Positions 55,600 through 64,000 of a stretch of DNA of 64,000 bases are shown in pieces. The stretch is from positions 248,001 to 312,000 of the forward strand of contig JAYKKR010000033.1 in NCBI GenBank assembly GCA_036971615.1, written 5' to 3'. Made by a program: the position numbers and the translations under genes. Every line of letters starts with the position of its first letter. Position 1 is the stretch's first letter. The stretch comes from Amyloporia xantha (taxonomy: Eukaryota > Basidiomycota > Agaricomycetes > Polyporales > Adustoporiaceae). Under the pieces are notes generated by a model. That model did no database searches, was not told the DNA's origin, and saw only the letters and a program-made list of their open reading frames with translations.

Positions 55600-56298
55600 G
55601 GATCGTACACAAGAATATGGGAAGTGTGGTGCCATACGTGCGATAGTAATGGCGATGGATGCGGGGGATGCCATCAGAATGCAGAATATATGCAGTGCTC
55701 CGTATGTCGGCTGTCCATCATCCCTGGGACGCAGCGAAAGGCACCTGAATAGGGATCTGATATTGAGAAGGATGGACGCGATTCGGTCTCAAGTTGCTGA
55801 CCAAGCGAGTCGGCACTGTCGCAGTGAAGCAAGCCATTCATATGGAATAGAACAGATGAGAAAGGGCGACTCTTCCCCTACTGAGACTCGTAGAACCTTG
55901 CGCCGAGGGACAGCGGATGCGAAGCGAGCGATGAATAAGCGAACGGTGGTCCGGTCGATCTTCTCCATGACCACTGGTTGGCTATGCTACTGCACGATGG
56001 TGCGTCGCATTCGCTCGACAGTGAGACTCTGTGATCGACTTGAGCCCAGATTTCCTAGCATTGGGTGAAAGAGGCAGCAGGCGTTGCAGCACAGATGACG
56101 CGTATGAGAAGCCTTTGATAGGAAACCAAACAGCTGTGAATATATTTTGGCTGAAGCTGTGGTGGACGAACATGAGAAGCAACGGTGCGAATGCGAGAGC
56201 GCACATGGTTGACAGGGGTGCACTGAGGAGGGAATTAATATAGACCTTCGCCGATGGCACGTTCCGTGGTACTCGTCGCTAGCATTGTATACTATCAC
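55600..56298 (-). pseudogene. Minus-strand relic with LSTMCAL hydrophobic segment, copy 3
   Basis: A minus-strand frame at 56260-55982 reads LLSAPLSTMCALAFAPLLLM and then NIFTAVWFPIKGFSY. This aligns with the STMCAL...ITTAWSLVKGCRI arrangement at 29454-29077. The rest is not open. Position relative to the E-box block (56426) is the same as in the other intervals. Confidence 0.35.
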
Positions 56299-58120
56299 TT
56301 GGGCGGAGCAGAGGTTTCAAATGTGAGGTTTACAGCAGCGTGTTTGTCGTCTATCTGAGTTCAGGCAAGGTGCAGAAGGACAAGCGCGAACTCAGACGTC
56401 GTGAGCGATCGGGGAGATCGGGGACCACGTGTCCTACCGACGGGCGTCGGTCGTGGTGGTCATCACCCAGTGCCGTCCAGTGCGGCTAGTCCACCGTGTC
56501 CTCTCGTTCCGTGCTGCTCATGTCTAGTAGCTAGATTTAGTCGAGGTCTCGCTAGCTTGATGATTATCTCCTCCTCGTCTGCAGACCCTGGACCTGGACC
56601 TCAGCCGTGTTAATTCTTTTATGCCTTCATGACCATCTCGTACCTCGACGTCTGCTGCTTCTGCATCAGCTCCACTAGTACTGCTACAACCTAACATGTC
56701 TATTTCACGTCTTTGATCTATGCCTGCAGATGCTCCAATTGTTCCTTCTCCCTCCTTCAGCTTTTATCGGCAGCAAACCCTACCACCACTTTCACCCTGT
56801 CGTGTGGTATGTACAACAGGCTTTTCATACCGGGTATGCGACATGGGGCGTACATGAAGGAGCGGAACGGTAGCTCCCATAGGATGACGGAGTCAAACGG
56901 GTAAAGGCGATCGAGTTCAGACTACATACGCAACCTCCAATGCGCGCAGATTTCTAGCGCGGTAGGCTCGATGCGCTGGTACAGTCAACGGAGTCCGCGC
57001 CGCCGGGCTATCCTGCCATATTCATCCTCACTTCAACTCTCCTACCACTGCCTATACCGGGACTTCCCTCGACTGACAGCGCCCCGAGCATGGCGGATCA
57101 CGAAACTTGGCTCGGAACAGCGTGTCCAATGTCCCGCACGGGCGCAGGACCGAGGAACGTGATAATGATGCACGATGGCTGCCAGAGTCAGCCCTCCCGA
57201 TGTAAATGTCCCACCATAACGCCAGGTCAACATTGTATTGAATTGAAAGCTGTTGGAGCTAGGGGACGGCCGTTCAATGACAGATTTACGTTGGTCAGTC
57301 GACGAGGCGAGATGTTGTGAGGACTCTGGCCGTGCACATTTTCGGTTGTCGATGTGTAGGCAGCTGTGGATTCTGCGGCGAGAGTTCTTTGTCACAAGAG
57401 GGCAAGAATACACGAGTCTGTGTTTCACATGGGGATCCGGGTTTGTTCATGCTTTTAGACAAGCGCGTTGACGACGATAATGGAACAGGACAGCTCCCGA
57501 ATGACGTCAAATGACGCTGAATCGAGAAAGTTTACGAGGGAAGACTTGCCCGGCATGGGACGCGACGCTGCGTCAACGATCAGACTTGTGCAGAACCCAA
57601 CCTCGCGCTTCTCATAATTGACGACCACGGAGTCGCGGAGACCCGAGCGCTGAGGCTGTATCTTGATAGGCTCGATCGACGAGCACAGATCCCACTTCCC
57701 CTGCGCGCCTCGTTGCCTCGAGGCAATCTCGAGGCGGCACAGGCCATGCATATTACTGCTATATAGGCCTATCATACACGCACCGTACACTCTGCCCGCA
57801 GATCAACCCCCGCCCTCATCTAGGGTTGCCCGCTACACTCTCCGTCCAGCTTATGGTCTTCCCTTGAGACCTGCCTTTACCTCCCGCCATCATCTTTTTT
57901 GCTTGCGAACGATCTCTACAGGTTGCTCCGTATGCCGATTCAGGGTCACCGCGCAGCACGTTACAACCATGAGTACTCAGTCAGAAGACTGCCTGATATC
58001 CATCGTGAGTCGGAAATGCTCAAGTATTGCTCAATTGACTTCAAAGGAAGTCATTTAGGCTCTCGTCCGTCCTCATTTGTCCGCTCGGGTCTCGCATCAC
58101 ATGTCCAATCGGAAGTCGGC
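56299..58120. other. Upstream interval and leader of F-box copy 7
   Basis: Matches 24400-25997 closely. Holds the E-box block (56426), a TATA-like CTATATAGGCC near 57761, and a conserved leader intron at 58005-58058 (GTGAGTC...TTTAG). Confidence 0.55.
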
Positions 58121-59499
58121 ATGTTGCCAGTCCTTCCTCCAGAGGTTTGGGACTATATCATCGATTGCCTGAAGGGCGACTACAGTACGTTGGTGACCTG
58201 TATGCTGGTCTGCAAATCGTGGGAACCCAGAAGTCGGCATAACCTGCCTTACGATATGGCCTTCTTCCATCGTGATCAGGCTGTACAGGTGGCAACAGAG
58301 GATAGTGGAAATCTGTGGAAAGGACCACAGAATGTGTCTGTACTTGGCGGCGGATTTGGCGGACGTAAGGGCCCTATCCCTCATCTGAGCACGTTCGCGG
58401 CAATGTTGGCAGGCCGATGGACGCGGGTGCATGAGCTACGGATATTGCATGCTGAATGGCGTGCTTGTGACATGGCACCGCAGACATTCCTCTATCTCTC
58501 GGCCTTCTCAACCATCACACGTCTCTGGCTCAGTGAAATCAGCTTCGCATCAATCACCACGCTACGTCGGATCATCTGCTGTTTCCCAAAGCTTGAACGG
58601 CTCTACTGTGGCGATCTGTCCTTCCCGGAGGACGAGGCTGCCCGTCCGGCATTCGTGAAGGGTCCAGAGGGGATATTGCGGTTGGACTTATTCGGCAGTG
58701 GGGCCTCGATCTCCCGCATTGCGAACGTCTTGCTTGTCGCCGGTATCGTTTCCCGCTTGCATGATCTGCATCTTGACTATGATCTCATCAAGCCTCCTGT
58801 GCATGCTCAGGCATTGGTGGACACTGTCGGCGCATCACTGAATACATTGAATCTGAACTGCCGTATTGGACGTGTCAACGATCGGATTGTTAAAAGCGCA
58901 GAACATTGTGTGTCTCTATCCTTTTATTGACCGAATAATGTTCATTCCTGTTTTATTTCCTCATGCAGCATGTCTCAGCCTTGTTCCTAGTTCAAGACTT
59001 GAAAGGCTCGAGCTGCGTCTAGCCAATGTCTGTGACAGTACCAACTATGACTGGCTATTCCGGTGTCTCTCTCAAGTCACATCCGACATCATCACGACAG
59101 TGCAGATATCTTTCTCTCTGGAAAATGACTCACCGGTGGATAAAGCTGTGGCACGCATTGGTCAAAATTGCTGTGCCCGACTGGATGGTATTTGGTCATC
59201 TCACCGAGCTTTCTCAAACCGTGAAGGTTTTCGCCTTCGATTGCACATTCACCGGGGTAGTGATATACACGAAGCTCGGGTACAGGTATTGGGGTCACAG
59301 TTGATGTCCCATATGCCTCGGCTGTGTGAGCGAGGAATTGTGCGGTGGGTTCTCTGTTATCATAATATTGACCTAGCTAATATACAGCTTGCAATCCATT
59401 TCTGCCAGTCTGTACATTGATGGAGTTGAGATCGAGAAATATATCCCGCAGATCCCTCCGCCGCACGAGCAGGTCTGTGCTCTACAATCTCTCTCGTAA
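58121..59499 (+). CDS. F-box/LRR-like protein, array copy 7 (intact)
   Basis: Exons 58121-58907, 58969-59344 and 59409-59499, giving 417 residues. F-box at residues 3-41 (LPPEVWDYIIDCL, LVCKSWEPRSRHNLP). Leucine-rich body with TTLRRIICCFPKLERL; exon 2 has STNYDWLFRCLSQVTSD and ends MPRLCERGIVR. The last exon (LYIDGVEIEKYIPQ, PPPHEQV, ALQSLS) aligns with copy 5 nearly residue for residue, the strongest proof that the short exon is real. The second donor is GTGGGT. The start was preferred over an upstream in-frame Met because the leader intron ends only 62 bases before it and breaks that frame. Confidence 0.9.
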
Positions 59500-61069
59500 A
59501 CTCTGGTTAATCTGCTCGGAGTCCCTCGGCATTTTCACATCACTTCTGATCGCTTCTCAACAATTCCGCCCTCGCGCTCTGTTTTTCTATTCACATCTTC
59601 GACAGCCGATCAGTCCAATCAGTTCACGAGCTCCCTGCGTCACTTCCGACTAAAGCATCCACGCATTACAAATGCAATGGCGTGGCAATGCTCAATGAGG
59701 CTGTTCGATCCCATCCATCCTCGTCGAGCCGGCGAACGGAAATATTTCTTCAGGAGGGAAACTCTGTGGTGGAGATCGCAACGGCCATCATCCCTGTATT
59801 TCTACAAATGGAACTTGTTGTCTTGTGCACGTTCGCTAGCTCCGTATGTTTGCCTTCCCTCGTTGATCTATTCTCGTTCGGCAATTCTTCTGTACAGTGT
59901 AAAGCTCCGTTTCCAGTGAGACTCGTTCCCCATGTGTCTGGTTACTTCTGACATAATTTCCGTCTTCCAATATCTTTTGTTTTGTGTTCCCCCGTTAGCA
60001 GTCTTCCGTGGTGTACAAGTACAACACACTGTCCGATTCAGAATGTATGGATAATGATCACAATTTTTACTCGACGAGTGGACATATGTATGCGCAGACT
60101 CGCTCCTACGCATCATTTCATGGAGTTCATGTCTGTCCTGTCTAGGGCCTTGCAAGCCCTGATCTGAAATATCCTTAAAGGAGTGTCGGCACGTTAGAAA
60201 TACGCAAGCAGGCCACGACCGATACGAATGCTACAGCTCTTGGCAAGAGATACAACAACAAGCATCTCAATTGCGGGGCAACATATAAATAGTCTGCGAT
60301 GAGGAGCGGCCTATAGGACGGCGCATGATCTAATGCGCGTCATCTGGCAGAAATCAGGGCAGCTGCTACAATGGCTATTTGCTGTCATCGAATCAGGCGG
60401 ATCGAGGTCAGCAATATAGGAAACATGGTTTTCGGTTGGAAGCCATGCAGATGAGGGCAATAGCGATGCATACGGGAGATGCAGCGCTCCGGTGGCGGAT
60501 GTGCGCTGCACCAGGGACGCATCGAAGTACAGCACAGTAGGGTGCAGTCATCGATAAAGATGGTTGCGCGCGATCCTGGGACTCCGGAGTCGCTGACGAA
60601 GCGGACGGCAAACACGATGAGGAACACAGACCGAGCAATTTGATATGATGGGGAACATAAAGCTTGAAGGGCGGCTCGGGCTGTCATATATTAACGCCCA
60701 GGGACAGTGCGGAGTGTTACTGAATCTAGTACTTACTAGTAGTGATAGTAATCGACGGCGACGATGAGCGCGTTCCTTTACCTCATAGGTCGACTGAATC
60801 CTATGAGGTAGCGGCTATTATTCATCGCCATGTCCGCGCCGAGTGCTATAATATTATTTAACTGAACCTGGTGGTACACTATGCGACAATGAGATTAAAC
60901 TCGACCAGAGATTGAGAACATACCTTTCTACAGATACAGACAGAAATGGTGTTTCTAGACATGAATACGGACTGTGTCGAAGCGAGAGATTTTACTGCGA
61001 GGTTTCATCGACTCTCATGCTTCCGCATTCTCAGCGAGACGTTCCATGAATAATTCATACGTCAGCATA
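59500..61069. other. 3' interval after the last F-box copy
   Basis: First 700 bases match the 3' flank of copies 4 and 5, the next 500 match 50440-50880. From about 60680 the sequence is unlike the array, which ends here. No gene seen. Confidence 0.5.
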
Positions 61070-62316
61070 CTATTTCTCCGCACCTTGAGCTGTCTTATTT
61101 GGTCCTGAATAGCGCCATGGCTGCGCTCCGGAGTCATCCTTAAGTTCATGCATTCTAGCTTGATAGCAGTGTGTGTGTAGGGCCATCGCTAGAGAGAGCG
61201 GAGCAAGAGGAATGCCAGTGATCCATTCGTCGACAATGGTCGCGTACTCGACAGATGCGCCGGCGAAGATCTTCTCGAATGTCGTCTCGTCCTGTAGGAA
61301 GTCCTTTGTGCTATGTCCGATGTTGATCAGGTCGGCGCTCTCCCAGTCGGGAATATGTCCAAGCTTGTGCTCAACAGGGTTAAATGCAGCGCAGTGGTAT
61401 GCCAGGACAAAAAAAGAATGACTCGAGGTCATGGCGATAGCGGTGATGTAGCGTCTCGCCTGCCGTGAAGAGATCGATAGCCATGAAGGGCCTAGTGCCC
61501 GTAAGATATCTCGGTCGGTCCCCAGACGACGGCTTGTTTTCTGTGTCATTCATGGTTTTTCCGTCCTTTCCGTCCTTTTCATTCTTGTTGTCCTTTTTGC
61601 TCGCCCATCTCTTGAGCAGCTGCAGCTGCCGCCCGAAGGCGCGCCTTGATTTCATGAGGCTTCAGGGTATATTGTACGACCTCCTTCTCAGTGTCGTCTG
61701 CGATCTGACTCGCAATATCCCTTCTTGCAGTGAGGTCCCAATCGCACAAGACACCATAAGTGCGGTAATGTTACCGGTACATCATGATATTGTTCACACT
61801 AATGTCACGATGCAGGATTTCCATCGTCTCCCACTCCCAGTGGTGAGCTACGGAATAAAGTGTAAGTAATGGACGATTACATCCAGGATATGGCACGCAC
61901 CACGAGCGACGTCACGAAATACGCGCATCGCCGATGGTCAAGAAATCTTGGCGACATGATCATTGTTCTCGATACACAGTCGCGCTGCAGTCTTGTCCGC
62001 TGCCCGGATAGAAACCACCGTCGTACCGCGTCCAATAGCGCTGAGTTCCGTATATATATATCGTTGGTGAGTGTCATGTCGAACTCCAAGTCTTCCTCAT
62101 TCTTATATCCATGATTCCATCGATGTCACGAGCGAGCCCAGCGTCCAGCACTAGTTTAGCATCCTCGTAGGTGATGGACGCTGTATGGCGTGGAAGATGA
62201 ATTATGGGGCATATACCAGAAGTGTTCATGTCAGCAGCACCCAGCGCGGTAACGACAAGAGGCAGGAGTTCCGGCTGCTGGAGGGCGTTAAACTCTTTGG
62301 ACACAATGATGCCCAT
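61070..62316 (-). pseudogene. FunK1-type fungal protein kinase, degenerate
   Basis: FunK1 kinases are eukaryotic-like protein kinases expanded in mushroom-forming fungi; their substrates are unknown. In minus-strand order I see AHHWEWETMEILHRD-ISVNN (catalytic loop with HRD and Asn), GVLCDWDLT (the DFG-equivalent Asp), TGTRPFMAIDL, HHRYRHDLESFFF, LAYHCAAF, EHKLGHIPDWESAD and FLQDE. At least three lesions: TAA straight after NNIMMYR (about 61770), a frame change in the Lys-rich linker (about 61590-61640), and one extra base in a T run at about 61411-61417. The N-terminal lobe is not recognisable. Confidence 0.8.
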
Positions 62317-62739
62317 CCAGTCCGCCCATCAGAGCGAGACGGTGTACACAGAGAGTAGGAAGCTGGACGGTCTGGACCAATAAGAACGTATCCCATGAGT
62401 TATCTCGTTGACGTATTTCGCCACTCGGATGTCAGTACTAGTGAGACAACAAGTCCGAAAGAGCAATCCACACGACGCGTGACAGTCATGTGATCGCGCC
62501 ACACGAGTTCATCGTCAGAATCGTCCAATACATAAAACACAGACAACCTGCCTCAAGTGTACATATCTCATTTCGAGATGTTCATGTTACCTCTCCACTG
62601 CTGTCACTTGCAGATGAGAATAATCGCACGACCGTTTACATGCTTAGAAAGGAGACTTGATTACAACGGCTAGTATTCGCGTATCGACTGTTCGAAATCC
62701 TCTCCGTCCCGACCTACGTTTCATCAATGAAACGCACAC
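62317..62739. other. Spacer upstream of the FunK1 relic
   Basis: May contain remains of the kinase N-terminus, but I cannot identify any of its motifs. Nothing else is seen. Confidence 0.3.
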
Positions 62740-62900
62740 TATGGCTGGGTGTTCGATCGTCTCTCGGAAGTTATATCTGATTCCTGGAGGTGGTGCATCT
62801 TGCAGCTTGATCGAGCGGTGGTCACGAAATCGGCCAGTATTACAAGCACTGCGCACGTTGACGAAACCCTGTCTTCTTTTCCTCTTTTTTTCTTTGGAAA
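62740..62900 (+). pseudogene. Possible F-box gene exon-2 relic
   Basis: The frame reads WVFDRLSEVISDSW and, 30 residues on, VDETLSSFPLF. This resembles the DWLFRCLSQVTSD and LDDVLSSFPKF segments of exon 2 of the array genes at about the right distance. No F-box precedes it. The similarity is short, so the call is tentative. Confidence 0.3.
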
Positions 62901-63679
62901 TGGGATTTCCTACTTGTCTCTATTCGTTGGTTTCCCTTTGGAGCTACAGCATGTGAAAATGTCTCAGACCCTGAGCTGCACGCACTCGGGGTCTTGAGGC
63001 TCAAATAAAAATTTGGATCACTCGAGAAAATATACTTGCCCTTGCTAAGCGTACAAATGAAGCTTAAGATTAACGATGTTCTCCAAAGATGTCAGGATAG
63101 AAAACATGTACCTTTGAATATCAGCTCCCTTTCGTGGAGCTTACAGCACTGCATCCGTTCACGACAGACGCCTAGTTCACACCGGTCCTCGTTGGGCGGC
63201 CCGTGCTCAATTATTGTCGACATGATCCAACACTAACGCCGAGGGTAGTGTGCTAGGCCACAGGACATGTATTCATCATACTCCGATTTGTGAAGATAAT
63301 TCAAAGTTATGGTGGTTTCTAGCTAATGAAGCACAGGAGCAAGTATCCCATAGCGATAGCCTCTCATGCACTATGCTTATAGAGGCCGAAGGACAGGGTA
63401 CCAGGACGTTTGAAGAGATGTCTGGTCTCCGAGACGCCCGCGCCACAATGCGATCGCGATCACGTGGATGGTTCATAGCCACGCGCTTAATGTTACGACG
63501 CGGTCTTTGTTCTAACCTCCACAAGCCACAGCAGGCCACACTCTCGCTAAATCGGCGCGTGACCGCATTGGCCACAGATCTTCAAAGATATTTAAAAGGT
63601 CACAAAAATGGGTCTCCTCTACTTCCCCTGTTGGACTCGGAACCCACTCCGCGACTCTCATCCCGAAATATTCGTCGTG
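62901..63679. other. Intergenic region before the right-edge gene
   Basis: No supported gene. A 148-codon plus-strand frame (63250-63696) overlaps the next gene in a different frame and resembles nothing. Confidence 0.4.
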
Positions 63680-64000
63680 ATGGCCGCAGACACTGAGGCT
63701 CACGATAATGAAGCTCGCGATGTTGCCCGTTCTCTACCAGTCAATCCCTGTACTCCTCGCGCTGGGAAGAGAAAACCGCTCGGTGCACTTAGCCTTGGTA
63801 AGCGACATTTTGCTTGTTGGCGATGGGAGGCTAATAGTATCTTTTGTGTGTGTTGCCGCTAGACACTACACCGATACAGAACAGTGCCATAAACAACGTC
63901 AGGTCCGTCAAGGGAGTTGAAGACGACAACGTCAAGGTCTATGTGGAAGCCACATTCACCGACAAAATTCACTGGGATTTCGACGTTGATAAATTCATCT
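63680..64000 (+). CDS. Unknown gene, first two exons (runs off the right edge)
   Basis: Exon 1 63680-63797 (MAADTEAHDNEAR...), GTAAGC donor at 63798, TAG acceptor at 63862, exon 2 from 63863. The joined frame contains DTTPIQNSAINN, VKVYVEATFTDK and HWDFDVDKFI, still open at 64000. The N-terminal layout (a short polar head, then an acidic/aromatic stretch) would fit another FunK1 kinase, as a FunK1 relic is next to it, but no kinase motif lies within the window. Confidence 0.55.

Noticed and set aside
63250..63696. 148-codon plus-strand frame
   Set aside because: Overlaps the right-edge gene in another frame and has no recognisable feature.
1..64000. CRISPR arrays, operons, ribosome binding sites, phage attachment sites
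   Set aside because: The window is a spliced fungal genome; no regularly spaced short repeat with unique spacers was found.

Overview
The window looks like a gene-poor, repeat-rich stretch of a filamentous basidiomycete genome (Agaricomycetes, most likely Polyporales). The evidence is split genes with 50-65 bp GT-AG introns, a FunK1-type fungal protein kinase relic, an expanded family of F-box/leucine-rich proteins of the mushroom type, and Ty1/copia and chromodomain Ty3/gypsy retrotransposons. No CRISPR array, operon or other prokaryotic feature is present.

Region 1 (1-19.5 kb) is built on inverted duplications. A complete block at 16245-19518 (continuing to the right) has an inverted partial copy at 1-2921 (cut by the window edge) and a second inverted partial copy at 12864-14288. 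The block carries a five-exon gene of unknown function (intact at 17626-18619, broken at 900-1891). A diverged intact paralogue at 11882-12907 shares a near-identical 1 kb promoter. Next to the left arm is a secreted repeat protein (2823-3407) with three near-identical repeats, each holding a Lys-Arg site, which resembles a Kex2-processed peptide precursor. Relics with the same repeat plan sit at 1-350 and 19274-19652. The centre of the inverted repeat holds a TIR element with a clean 9-bp target duplication (14924-15717).

Region 2 is a head-to-tail array of seven F-box genes, all on the plus strand, with starts at 4603, 9854, 21849, 25998, 31589, 53253 and 58121. Comparing the copies gives a three-exon coding model with a conserved short last exon, plus a conserved 5' UTR intron. 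Copies at 4603, 25998, 53253 and 58121 are open; those at 9854, 21849 and 31589 are broken. An eight-exon gene for the La RNA-binding protein (6574-8612, minus strand) lies inside the first interval. Several intervals hold decayed minus-strand ORFs with a shared hydrophobic segment.

Region 3 (31.7-48.0 kb) is a nest of mobile elements inside the fifth F-box gene. A copia element (31696-47968, 304-bp LTRs, 5-bp target duplication AGACC) was itself hit by a chromodomain gypsy element (38118-45000, target duplication CCATG) and by a 3.6-kb TIR DNA element (33073-36664). The same F-box gene also carries a 232-bp MITE (48298-48529) and a 214-bp solo LTR (48793-49006).

Region 4 (61-64 kb) holds a broken FunK1 kinase and the first two exons of a gene that runs off the right edge.
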